Source of the DNA: Phycisphaerae bacterium
Lineage (GTDB): Bacteria; Planctomycetota; Phycisphaerae; UBA1845
Length of the DNA: 38,177 bases
NCBI GenBank assembly: GCA_016929015.1
Contig: JAFGJQ010000347.1
Coordinates: 1-38,177, forward strand
Direction of reading: 5' to 3'
The notes beneath the pieces are model-generated. The model was not told where the DNA came from and did not search any database. It saw nothing but the letters and a program-made list of their open reading frames with translations. Every line of letters begins with the position of its first letter. Position 1 is the first letter of the stretch. The position numbers were made by a program, and so were the translations under genes. Below are positions 18,621-26,834 of the stretch, piece after piece.

Positions 18621-21314
18621 CTACCCGATTTCCGTCTCGCCGAGTTCGGGTTTCGCGCGTCGGCAGTCGAAGTAGACGAAGACGCACAGGGCCAGGAAGA
18701 GAATCAGGCCAAGCCAGTTCTGCGTGCGAGCGAGAGACTCCGGGTTCGTTCCGCCGTCTATCATGCGCCCGCTGAAGTCCAGGAAGGGCATGATCTTCTC
18801 GCCGATCACAAGGTCGTCGATGGCGCTGGTGAAGTTGACGAGCACCTCCATGATGGCGCCGCCGGCGATCAGGCCGGATGCGAGCAGAATTCCCTTGTTG
18901 CTGCGTGCCTTGGACAACTTCTCGTCCTTCGTGCTCTTCTTGACCAGCGTGGACACGAACGCGCCGATAAGGATCGGGGTGTTGATGTACATCGGCAGGT
19001 ACATGCCCAGCCCAAACGCCAGCGGCGAAATGCCCACAAGCTGAACGGTGAACGCGATCATGACGCCGACGCCGTACAGCAGCCACGGCACCTCACCGGT
19101 GCCCAGGAAGCTCTCCAGGGCGCTGGCCATCATGTTGGCCTGCGGGGCGTCCAGCTTGCCGGCGCCCACGTAACCCGGCTTGACGGCGAGAATCATGATG
19201 GTGCCGCAGACGAAGATCGCGGAGACCAGTGAGCCGGCGATCGCATTCCAGGTGATCCGCCTCGGGCTGGCACCGAGCCAGTAAGCCATCTTGAAGTTCG
19301 TGATCAGGCCGCCCGCCATCGACAGGCCGGTGCACACGACGCCGCCGACGAGCAGAACCGCCAACATGCCTTCGTTGCCCTTCTCCAGGCCGCTCCACAT
19401 CATCAGCACGGCCGTGATGATGATGGTGGTGACCGTCATGCCGGAGATCGGCGTGACGGAGATCATGGCGATGGCCCAGGCAGACACGGTGGTGAACAGG
19501 AACGTGATCACCAGCGCCAGCACGACCGAGACGAACGTCAGCCACATGGGATTGGCCATGTTCTTGAAGACGACCATGCGGAAGAAGACGGTCATGGCGA
19601 TGACCACAACGATGCCCAGGAGGAACATGATGCCGTAGCTGATGTCCTCGTCGGTGCGGTCGCTGCTTGCGGCGGCCGTTCGGCTGAAGAGGCTGCCCAG
19701 GGCTTTGCGCAGGGCGGTTACGATGACGCCTCCCATGCGGAGAATGGAAAGCAGGCCGGCCGTGAAGATGGCCCCGATGCCGATGTTCTTGGGGATCTGG
19801 CCGAAGATTTCATCAACGCCGGCCCCGCGTGCAAACACGGCGATGCCGGCCCGGTCGGGTTCGGCCCGCAATTCGTACGTCTGCTGTTTGTCCTCCAGCA
19901 CCCATGCCTGCCCGGTTTCCTCCACGGAGATTTCCACGGTGGCCTTCTGGAATGGGTGGTTCGAGCCCGCAAAGGCGGCGCCCAGTTCGCCGCGGATACG
20001 CTCCTTCTCTTCCAGCATGCCGTCGAGCGGCACGGCGAATTCGCCCGGGAGCGTGAACACAGGCTTTTCCTTCCCGACCTGCTCCACGACAATCTCATTC
20101 TGGGCGGCTGTGAGTACGAACGTATGTCGATTGCTCTGGATTTCCCACACTTGCCCCAGTGCACGTGCTCCGTATTTCGTGTCGTCGTCGGCAAGTGTAA
20201 TCTTCTGATCCGCAAAAGCGGCCTTGATCCGCGTTCGGGCGGACGCCACCGATTCCGGCAAAGCGACCTCCCCGTCCTTTGCCGCGCTCCCGGCGAGCTC
20301 CACGAACCTGTCCAAGCGGTCTGTAATTCCAGCTGGCAATGTGAATCGGGCCGTCTCCTCCGCGACGCCTTCGTGCGCCGTGCACGCAGGGTTCAGCGTC
20401 TGGAGCTGCTGGAGGTTGAGCGTGGCCAGCAACGGGATGATGGCAAAGCATGAGAGAAACGAGCCGGCGCAGATGATCGATGCGTAGCGCGGCCCGATGA
20501 TGAAGCCCAGGCCGAGGTAATACGCGCCGGCCCCCATCGAGAAGACGGCCTTGATCTTGGTCGTCAGTGTGGCGAACACGCCGGACGCGCCAAAGGCCAG
20601 CGTCTCCACGGAGTCCTTGCCGACCGCCTCCAGTTTGGCCATGCCCGTCGTAAACTTGTCGGAGAACAGCTTCAGGGCCGTCGCGGCGAACGTGTACAGC
20701 GCCGACAGGACGAACGAGTAGATCAGAATCCAGGCCTGGGTCGTGCTGCCCGAAGCGCCGGTGACGAGGATTTCGTTTGTCGCAGTGGCCTCGGGGAACG
20801 GCAGCTTGCCGTGCATCTCTTTGACGAAGTACCGCCGGAAGGGAATCAGGAACAGAGCCCCGAGAATGGCACCCAGGAACGGCACCAGCGCGATCTGGAG
20901 GAAGAGCGAGGTGGTGCTCATGTCCAGATTCGCGTTGAGCTGCAGCACGTAGATCGCGGGCATCGTGAAGCACGTGCCGCCGGCCACGTAGCCGGAGGTG
21001 GTGCTGATCGAGAGGATGTACACGTTCTCGAGGATGGAGCTGCCTCGCCGACCCCACTTGAGCAGAAGGCCCGACATGCCCACCGCCAGAATGGAGATGG
21101 GAATGGCCGTCTCGATGCCCTGGCCGGCCTTAAGGGCCAGAAAGGTAGCGGCCACCGAGAAGATGATGTTCATGAGCAGGCCGAAGCCCATGGCCCGGAA
21201 CGTCAGCTCCGGTACGGTCACGTTCGGCGGGACCATGGGGACGTACGGCTCGCCCGGCTTGAGCTCGCGATAGGCGTTTTCGGGGAACTTGAACTGCTTT
21301 GGTTGGTTGGCCAT
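18621..21314 (-). CDS. OPT-family oligopeptide/metal-chelate transporter with internal insert
   Basis: An 897-residue polytopic membrane protein of the OPT/YSL family, importing small peptides or metal-siderophore complexes with protons. N-terminal features include PELTFRAMGFGLLMNIIFS, followed by many hydrophobic segments; the second half also has at least six. Usual bacterial members are about 600-700 residues. The extra length is a hydrophilic insert at about 307-502 containing a duplicated beta motif: GQVWEIQSNRHTFVLTAAQ near 387 and GQAWVLEDKQQTYELRAEP near 468. The ATG at 21314 is chosen over a GTG six codons upstream because GAGG lies nine bases before it. Substrate cannot be inferred. 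Confidence 0.9.
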   Translation of the reverse strand: MANQPKQFKFPENAYRELKPGEPYVPMVPPNVTVPELTFRAMGFGLLMNIIFSVAATFLALKAGQGIETAIPISILAVGMSGLLLKWGRRGSSILENVYILSISTTSGYVAGGTCFTMPAIYVLQLNANLDMSTTSLFLQIALVPFLGAILGALFLIPFRRYFVKEMHGKLPFPEATATNEILVTGASGSTTQAWILIYSFVLSALYTFAATALKLFSDKFTTGMAKLEAVGKDSVETLAFGASGVFATLTTKIKAVFSMGAGAYYLGLGFIIGPRYASIICAGSFLSCFAIIPLLATLNLQQLQTLNPACTAHEGVAEETARFTLPAGITDRLDRFVELAGSAAKDGEVALPESVASARTRIKAAFADQKITLADDDTKYGARALGQVWEIQSNRHTFVLTAAQNEIVVEQVGKEKPVFTLPGEFAVPLDGMLEEKERIRGELGAAFAGSNHPFQKATVEISVEETGQAWVLEDKQQTYELRAEPDRAGIAVFARGAGVDEIFGQIPKNIGIGAIFTAGLLSILRMGGVIVTALRKALGSLFSRTAAASSDRTDEDISYGIMFLLGIVVVIAMTVFFRMVVFKNMANPMWLTFVSVVLALVITFLFTTVSAWAIAMISVTPISGMTVTTIIITAVLMMWSGLEKGNEGMLAVLLVGGVVCTGLSMAGGLITNFKMAYWLGASPRRITWNAIAGSLVSAIFVCGTIMILAVKPGYVGAGKLDAPQANMMASALESFLGTGEVPWLLYGVGVMIAFTVQLVGISPLAFGLGMYLPMYINTPILIGAFVSTLVKKSTKDEKLSKARSNKGILLASGLIAGGAIMEVLVNFTSAIDDLVIGEKIMPFLDFSGRMIDGGTNPESLARTQNWLGLILFLALCVFVYFDCRRAKPELGETEIG

Positions 21315-21412
21315 TGGGCTTTTCCTCGTCACACGTTCTGGAATCGGATTTGAGCGTCGCCCCGCCGCCGGACCGCGCGCCGCCGGCCGGTGGGGCGAAC
21401 CATCGGAGGTAG

Positions 21413-21442
21413 CCTACCATCCGCGGCAAGCGGGGAAAAGAG
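21413..21442 (+). repeat. 30-base direct repeat, copy 1
   Basis: This copy matches 21501-21530 at 28 of 30 positions. It begins CCTACCATCCGCGGCA and ends GAAAAGAG. The copies start 88 bases apart. Confidence 0.8.
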
Positions 21443-21500
21443 TCATTGTGGGACGGGCTTTCTCGCCACGGTGAGTCGCCTGCGGAGACCAACCGGTCTC

Positions 21501-21530
21501 CCTACCATCCGCGGCAGGCGGGGGAAAGAG
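21501..21530 (+). repeat. 30-base direct repeat, copy 2
   Basis: Second copy of the element at 21413-21442, with two A-to-G differences. It is immediately preceded by an inverted GGAGACC..GGTCTCC pair (about 21484-21501). The function is unknown; it resembles a dispersed intergenic repeat. Confidence 0.8.
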
Positions 21531-21754
21531 GGCGGCGTACGCATTGCGGGTGGGGGCCGGGTGGGGTGGAGGCTGTCGAGGGGGTGATCGTCTGCCCGGG
21601 TGCTGAGGGAAAGCGTGCCGGGGAGTCCCGTCCCCGGAAGGCACACGAGACGTGCCCAACCGCCCACTTCAAACCCGCGCATGGGTCTGCATCAGACGGC
21701 GTGCCGCCCCCAAGCCCGAGAGCCCGTCCACCGGGCCGGCGCTCTCTGTGGGGC

Positions 21755-22645
21755 CTACGCCGCCAGGGCCAGTGTCCAGGCGAACGCAACAATCGCCAGC
21801 GCGCAAAGCCCCAGCAGGAATTGGACTCGCGCGGAGAGCAGCATTCGGTCAGCCAGCGTGCCGTAGATCGCGCCTAGCGCCGCGCCCGAAAGAAACCCGG
21901 TCACGTGGGCAAGAACGTCGGTTCGCGCCCCGCCGGTCCCGAGGTAGCCCAGCAGGACGACGCCGCCTACCAGCGGTGTCCAGCGTGCGAGTCTGGATCC
22001 TTCCATCCGCCGCCGTCGCTTCCACGCACAGGCCGCCACGATCCCGAGTGCCGCGAAGACCGCGGTGGAAGCCCCGATGGATGTGTGGCTCGGCTCACGA
22101 ACCCAGGCGTTGAGAAGATTGCCCACGGTTCCGGCAAACAGGATGCTGAGCCAGGCGAGGCCGGAGCCGAGCAACTGGCCCGCGAACAGGCCGATCAGAC
22201 CGCCGATGACCAGGTTGGCAACCAGATGGGCCGGGTCGGCGTGCAGGGTCAGAGCGGTTATGGCTCGCCACCATTCCCCCTGCCGGATCAGGGCGGCGTG
22301 TGTTTTGCCGGCCGTAACCCAATCAAAGTCGAAGGTGTTCCGCTGCGTGAAGATGGAAACGATCAACAGGACCGCCGCATAGCCCGCTACGCCCGTCCAG
22401 CCGTCGGCTCGTTGAGAAGGGGCGGCGTCAGGGGCCGGCCGGTCCCGATTCTCTCGGGCATACGTGTCGATTTCCACCCGGGCCCGAACGGCATCCGTAG
22501 CCGCCACGACCAGCACGAACTCGCCCTTGTCCCCGCGCATTTCGTAGCGAATGCCCGCGGCCTCAAGCACCAGCGCGAGGGCGAGGCAGTCCCTGCGGGT
22601 GTCCGAACGGCAGATCACCTCCGCCGGCTGTGGCTGGTCACCCAT
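21755..22645 (-). CDS. Rhomboid-family intramembrane serine protease with N-terminal DUF2007-like domain
   Basis: This 296-residue protein combines a soluble N-terminal domain (about 8-66) with a six-helix rhomboid domain (about 85-296). The N-terminal part resembles the small DUF2007 signal-transducing fold (VICRSDTRRDCLALALVLEAAGI). The protease has HADPAHLVANL at 135-145 (H135, H140, N144), the nucleophile in IGASTAVFAALG (S193), and the catalytic histidine in AHVTGFLSG (H247), so it should be active and cleave transmembrane substrates. An upstream in-frame start at 22789 would run into the preceding gene; the ATG at 22645, with AGGA before it, is preferred. It follows the methyltransferase-like gene by 50 bases. 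Confidence 0.88.
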   Translation of the reverse strand: MGDQPQPAEVICRSDTRRDCLALALVLEAAGIRYEMRGDKGEFVLVVAATDAVRARVEIDTYARENRDRPAPDAAPSQRADGWTGVAGYAAVLLIVSIFTQRNTFDFDWVTAGKTHAALIRQGEWWRAITALTLHADPAHLVANLVIGGLIGLFAGQLLGSGLAWLSILFAGTVGNLLNAWVREPSHTSIGASTAVFAALGIVAACAWKRRRRMEGSRLARWTPLVGGVVLLGYLGTGGARTDVLAHVTGFLSGAALGAIYGTLADRMLLSARVQFLLGLCALAIVAFAWTLALAA

Positions 22646-22695
22646 GATCCATCCTATGCTTGCACACGGCGTTTGGCTCCGGTGCGCATCAGACC

Positions 22696-23658
22696 TCAAT
22701 CGGGCCCGGAGGCGTCCGGCCGTTTGTGGGCGAAGAACAACTCCTCGCGGTACAGAACATCGTACCCGTTTTCTCGGAGGTACAGGCACCGGTCCAGATC
22801 GATGAGGGCCCGGCAGATGTCGCTGTTCACCGAATCGCGGGCGACGGCCAGCAGGGTCTCAGAGTCCATGAGCGTGCGGGCCGCCCGGCTTCTCGGATAG
22901 GCGTCCAGCGCGTAGCGATCCGAGAAATAGAAACCGCTGCGTTTGCGGCGAATGCGGGCGAACCACCAGTTCTTCAGGGCAAAAAACCCGTTGATCGGTC
23001 GCAGTCGGTGTACGATCTTCGTGTTGCCGCCGATGTTCTCATGACAGCAGGATCGGCAGATCAGGAATGGAGTTCCCACGGCCAGGGCATAGTCCATGCA
23101 CCCGTCCGTCACGCCGCCGCAAGCGCCGAAGAACACTACGGCCGCCGGGCGGCGATCCAGGTCCGGCGCGAAGACGCTCTCACGAACGAACCGGTAGTTC
23201 TTCATTCCGCAGAACTTCCAGATGCTGACGAGCCGGTAGAGCCGATCCGCCCAGGGGTCGATGTCCGTGCCGACGATTTCATAAGCGGGCAACGCACGGG
23301 CCAGCAGCCGGGCGTGCCGGCCCAGCACGGCGGCCGGATTCACAATGAGCCGACGGTTGGTGTCGTCCATCGGTACGAACGTGGCGATGAGAAGCCTGAG
23401 ATATGCGTCGCGTCGCCCGCGGTGCAATTCCCAGGTGAGCGTTCGGCGCTTCCACGGGCAATCGGGAAATGAGGGAAACACACGGTCCCACGCATTGTAG
23501 TGCTCGCCGAGGCACGTCTGCAGCGACGACGCTTCCTGAATGCGACGGCGGTCCGCGATGTGACTCTCGCGAAACGCCTTCAGCAAGGACGTCAGGGGAG
23601 TCAGGAAGTCCAGCTTCCCGCTTGCCTCGTGGAACGTTGCCAGATCCGGTGCACGCAT
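22696..23658 (-). CDS. Methyltransferase-like protein (Methyltransf_32/METTL25-like)
   Basis: This 320-residue protein is probably a Rossmann-fold methyltransferase. Support comes from EIVGTDIDPWADRL (about 164-177), which fits the acidic SAM-ribose loop, and VVFFGACGGVTDGCMDYAL followed by RSCCHENI, matching the HACGxxTDxxL and CCH pattern of the Methyltransf_32 family. Motif I is degenerate: it reads VNPAAVLGRHARLLARA instead of a glycine-rich GxGxG loop, so SAM binding is not assured. The frame extends upstream into thi4, but the ATG at 23658, 25 bases past the thi4 stop with GGAAG before it, is the most likely start. The substrate is unknown. Confidence 0.6.
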   Translation of the reverse strand: MRAPDLATFHEASGKLDFLTPLTSLLKAFRESHIADRRRIQEASSLQTCLGEHYNAWDRVFPSFPDCPWKRRTLTWELHRGRRDAYLRLLIATFVPMDDTNRRLIVNPAAVLGRHARLLARALPAYEIVGTDIDPWADRLYRLVSIWKFCGMKNYRFVRESVFAPDLDRRPAAVVFFGACGGVTDGCMDYALAVGTPFLICRSCCHENIGGNTKIVHRLRPINGFFALKNWWFARIRRKRSGFYFSDRYALDAYPRSRAARTLMDSETLLAVARDSVNSDICRALIDLDRCLYLRENGYDVLYREELFFAHKRPDASGPD

Positions 23659-23683
23659 GGCTTCCAGGAGCACCAGACGTTTC

Positions 23684-24487
23684 TCAGGCCCGGGCCCCTC
23701 CGGTTGTAGATGCGTTTGTGAGCGCCGCGGCGATGCGCTGGGCCGCGTGTTGCCCGGAGAGCAGCATCCCGCCGAAGATGGGACCCATTCTCGGTCCGCC
23801 GAGCACGGCGCAGACACTCATGCCCGCCACCCAGAGGCCCGGATAGACCTCGGACACGTTGTCCACCACGAAGGCCTCGCCTTCGGTGGCGTTCATGGGG
23901 CCTTCCCCGCGTTTGCCTTCCGGTCCGTCCGAAACCAGCAGGCCGCGGCGTTGCAGCGCCGCCACGACCACGGCCTCGTGCCCGGTGGCGTCCAGCACGG
24001 CCTTCGCGGAGAAGGTGATGGGGTCGACGGGAAGCGAATCGCCCACGAGGGAGCGGTTCACCACGAGGCCGACGACGCGGCCATCGTGTACGCACAGATC
24101 CTGTACGGTCAGCAGGTTCAGGACGGCGGCACCCGCCTCGATTGCACGCACGCAAAGGCCGGAGGCCATCTCGATCGCGTTTACGGTGTGGAGCCCGTCC
24201 CGGAACGCCACGTGCCGGATGCCCATCTCGCTGAGCAGAGGCAGGGCCTCGTCCGGCACCACGACCTGGCACATCCCGATGCCTCCGCCCCAGATGCCCC
24301 CCCCGGGCGCGAGCCGCTTCTCCAGCACGGTGACGCGAAGCCCCCGCCGGGCCAGGTGGCAGGCAGCCATCAGCCCTGCGGGCCCCGCCCCGGTGATCAG
24401 CACGTCGCCCACAAGTCGGTCGGTGAGTTCCTTGTGGTATGTGTCCAGAATGGCCCTCGAAATGGTGGCCTCGTCGAACCTTGTCAT
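23684..24487 (-). CDS. thi4: Thi4-type thiazole synthase
   Basis: This 267-residue flavin-fold enzyme makes the thiazole precursor of thiamine from NAD and glycine. It has the nucleotide-binding GAGPAG at 33-38, the PGGGIWGGGIGM block at 61-72, DATGHEA near 167-172, and the C-terminal GGPRMGPIFGGM. Yeast Thi4 donates sulfur from a cysteine, while archaeal enzymes have histidine there and use sulfide. The aligned position, just before VDP, appears to be Pro153 here, so a suicidal cysteine mechanism is excluded and sulfide use is inferred. The ATG at 24487 fits the family better than that at 24517. No TPP riboswitch was seen in the 270 bases upstream. Confidence 0.9.
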   Translation of the reverse strand: MTRFDEATISRAILDTYHKELTDRLVGDVLITGAGPAGLMAACHLARRGLRVTVLEKRLAPGGGIWGGGIGMCQVVVPDEALPLLSEMGIRHVAFRDGLHTVNAIEMASGLCVRAIEAGAAVLNLLTVQDLCVHDGRVVGLVVNRSLVGDSLPVDPITFSAKAVLDATGHEAVVVAALQRRGLLVSDGPEGKRGEGPMNATEGEAFVVDNVSEVYPGLWVAGMSVCAVLGGPRMGPIFGGMLLSGQHAAQRIAAALTNASTTGGARA

Positions 24488-24757
24488 CTGTCTTTTGCTC
24501 CCGGGCACAGCACGCATCTGGTTTCAGATCACTCGCATCGTACTCGAACGTGCCGCCCTTGTCGCTTCGTCCACATCGGTGGGCTCGAACGCCGAGCGGT
24601 GGCCAAAGTGCGCGATGGGACGACGGTTGTCCAGAGGGATTGCGATGCTCAGGTGTGTTTTTCCCGCGCGCGGAAATCGTGCGGTATCACGGGTAAAGGC
24701 CGCCACCCCGCAACGAGAAAGGCGGCACCGTCTGGTTGTCGCCGGAGCAGGTCACCT

Positions 24758-25300
24758 TCATCGACCGCCGCCGCGTCCGCCTCCACCGCCCATGCCACCC
24801 CCTCCGCCCCCCCGGCCCATCCCGCGTCCTTGGCCGCGGCCCATCCCGCGGCCCATCCCTTGCCCACTTCCAGGGCCGGCTCCGGGCTGGTTCGCCGATG
24901 GCGGCGGCGCCTGCGGCGGAACGGGGCCGGCACTTGCGCCCATGCCCGCATGCCCCGGGACATTCGGCGCGTCGACGGACTGCAGGCGGCCGGCGGCAAA
25001 CTGCTCAACCGCGCTGCGAACCGTTCCCGCACAGCCGACGATCACCCCGATGTTGGCGGCGGCCAGGGTTTGATATGCATTCGGTCCGCAGTTGCCCGTC
25101 AAAACGTGCTTCACGCCTCGCTCGCCCAGCAGACGTGCGGACTGAATCCCCGCCCCGTGCCCCAGGGCCTGGTTTTCGTTGTCAATTGCCTCGAAGCTCA
25201 GGTCGTCCGTTTCGACAATGACGAAGAACGGACAGCGGCCAAAACGTGGATCCAACTGCGCATCCAGATGCGGCTCTGTAGCGGTCACGGCGATTTTCAT
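24758..25300 (-). CDS. NifX/NafY-type FeMo-cofactor-binding family protein with glycine-rich tail
   Basis: This 180-residue protein starts MKIAVTATEPHLDAQLDPRFG and has the dinitrogenase iron-molybdenum cofactor biosynthesis (NifX/NifB C-terminal) fold over residues 1-108. Typical features are DPRFGRCPFFVIVE, GIQSARLLGERGVKHVLTGNCGPNA and VIVGCAGTVRSAVEQF, with cysteines at 23, 71 and 90. The tail (about 120-180) is low-complexity: a Pro-rich linker, then repeats of GRGMGRG and a poly-glycine end. Such proteins occur widely in organisms without nitrogenase, where they probably bind Fe-S or Mo clusters. No nitrogenase genes are present. The start at 25300 is preferred to 25327 on family grounds. 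Confidence 0.88.
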   Translation of the reverse strand: MKIAVTATEPHLDAQLDPRFGRCPFFVIVETDDLSFEAIDNENQALGHGAGIQSARLLGERGVKHVLTGNCGPNAYQTLAAANIGVIVGCAGTVRSAVEQFAAGRLQSVDAPNVPGHAGMGASAGPVPPQAPPPSANQPGAGPGSGQGMGRGMGRGQGRGMGRGGGGGGMGGGGGRGGGR

Positions 25301-25603
25301 GGGCTCCCTCGTGGTGCATGACAGCATCGGACGCGGTCCGTGCCACGTTCTCGTGGCGATTCCGGGCCGCCTTGCAGTTCAACGGGCACGACTCATGCCG
25401 CGTGAGCATGTGCCCAGCATGTGAGCTGAACTCTTTGCGCCACAGTGAATTACGACTCTTCAAGCCACCGCTGAAGGAGCCTGGAGTATTGCAGGTTGCG
25501 GTTGTATCAACAAAAGACCAATGCAAACTGCAATTCAACATGAGCTTGCGTCGGGAGGGTTCAGACAAATGCATGGCCATCGTTCGCACCGCATCCGAGC
25601 GCG
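25301..25603. other. Intergenic region upstream of the NifX-like gene
   Basis: About 300 bases without a supported gene. The segment near 25480-25560 is less GC-rich than its flanks and may hold the promoter. TTGATA near 25508 on the minus strand is the only -35-like sequence noticed, and its -10 is poor. Confidence 0.4.
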
Positions 25604-26794
25604 TCACGTCTTGCGAAGGCCGCCCTGACTCACCCACGCCTCGATCCTGTCGAACGCCTTGTTGATTTCCTCGGCCGAAACGCAGAAGGAAAGCCGCAAA
25701 TGTCCCTCGCCGGTCGGCCCGAAAGCAACTCCGGGGGTTGTTGAGACCTTCGCTTCCTGGAGCAGTCGCTTGCAGAACGTGGCGGAGTCTCGGCCTTCCG
25801 CGAGCCGGATGCGGGGAAACATGAGATACGAACCGTGCGGCTTCTGGTACGCGAAGACCGAGGGCATGGCGTCAAGCCTTTCGCACATGAGGTCTCGCGC
25901 CGCCCGATAGTGGTCCCGGAAGCGCGCAACGCAGTCCTGGGGGCCTTGTAAGGCGGCCAGCGCGGCGTATTGCGAGACAACCGGCGCGCAGATCGCAAAG
26001 GGAATGTGCGCCTTGGTAATCTGAGGAATCAGCTCCTCATCCGCGTGCAGGTACCCGACGCGCCAGCCGGTCATGGCGTAGGTTTTCGTGAAGGTATAGC
26101 AGCTTACGGCATGCTTGCGCATTTCAGGAATCGAGGCGATGCTGAAGTGTTCGTGGCCGTCAAACGTGAAGTATTCGTACGCTTCGTCCGTGATGACCGT
26201 CAGGTCATGTTCCAACGCAACGTCCGCCAGCTCACGAAGCTGCGGCTCGCTGAAGACGGTGCCGGTCGGGTTGCTGGGTGAGCAGTACAGAACGGCCTTG
26301 GTTCGAGGCGTGATTGCCTTGCGAAGAGCCTCCATGTCCAGGACAAAGCCCTCTTCCTCGAGGGTGGGGACCAGCACCGGCTTGCCGGAGGCAATGAGCA
26401 CTTGGCGAATGTGTGTGGAATACGTCGGTGTGGGAAGGATGACCTCATCGCCCGGATCAACGATGGCCATGACCGCCGCGGCCAATCCCTCGATGGCGCC
26501 GACGGTAACCATCACCTGGGCCACGTTTGCATCGACGTTGTTGTCTCTTCGCAGCTTCCGGGTGATTTCCTCCCGCAGCGCGGGCAGTCCGGAGGTCTCC
26601 GTATACCCACCGACGAGACCGCCCTGGATGGCCGAAATCGCCGCCTGGTTGATGTGATCCGGCGTGCCGGACGTCGGCTTGGCCCAGGACAGGAATGCGA
26701 CGTCCTCGACGTCCCTGGATAAGCGGGTCATCTCATGGATGGCAGACTTGCCGATGTCCATGACTCGGCGAGATGTCCTCGGTCGTTTCGTCAT
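25604..26794 (-). CDS. Class I/II pyridoxal-phosphate aminotransferase
   Basis: This 396-residue fold-type I aminotransferase resembles aspartate/aromatic aminotransferases. Key residues are YTET (64-67), N175 in SNPTG, D203 in TDEAYEYF, the PLP lysine K237 in TFTKTYAMTGWRVGY, and a C-terminal LRLSF arginine that binds the substrate carboxylate. The ATG at 26794 has a strong AAGGAGGAAA site; the open frame upstream is not used. It lies 40 bases after the DUF364 gene and 303 bases before the NifX-like gene. The amino donor and acceptor cannot be read from the sequence. Confidence 0.92.
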   Translation of the reverse strand: MTKRPRTSRRVMDIGKSAIHEMTRLSRDVEDVAFLSWAKPTSGTPDHINQAAISAIQGGLVGGYTETSGLPALREEITRKLRRDNNVDANVAQVMVTVGAIEGLAAAVMAIVDPGDEVILPTPTYSTHIRQVLIASGKPVLVPTLEEEGFVLDMEALRKAITPRTKAVLYCSPSNPTGTVFSEPQLRELADVALEHDLTVITDEAYEYFTFDGHEHFSIASIPEMRKHAVSCYTFTKTYAMTGWRVGYLHADEELIPQITKAHIPFAICAPVVSQYAALAALQGPQDCVARFRDHYRAARDLMCERLDAMPSVFAYQKPHGSYLMFPRIRLAEGRDSATFCKRLLQEAKVSTTPGVAFGPTGEGHLRLSFCVSAEEINKAFDRIEAWVSQGGLRKT

Positions 26795-26834
26795 TCGATT
26801 TCCTCCTTCCGGGAGAGGTTGCGGCACACGTTCG

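Larger units (their letters stand above)
21315..21754. other. Intergenic region with a duplicated 30-base element
   Basis: The 440 bases between the OPT gene and the rhomboid stop hold no supported gene. They contain two near-identical 30-base copies, listed below, and must include the OPT promoter and any rhomboid terminator, neither of which I can place. Confidence 0.6.

Noticed and set aside
18179-18775. Open frame encoding WTxWTx repeats
   Set aside because: It results from the nine-base TGGAC repeat and runs antisense into the OPT gene; no ribosome-binding site or family support.
24488-24757. TPP riboswitch before thi4
   Set aside because: The conserved CTGAGA and the GAACCTGAT-type core were not found in the minus-strand leader.
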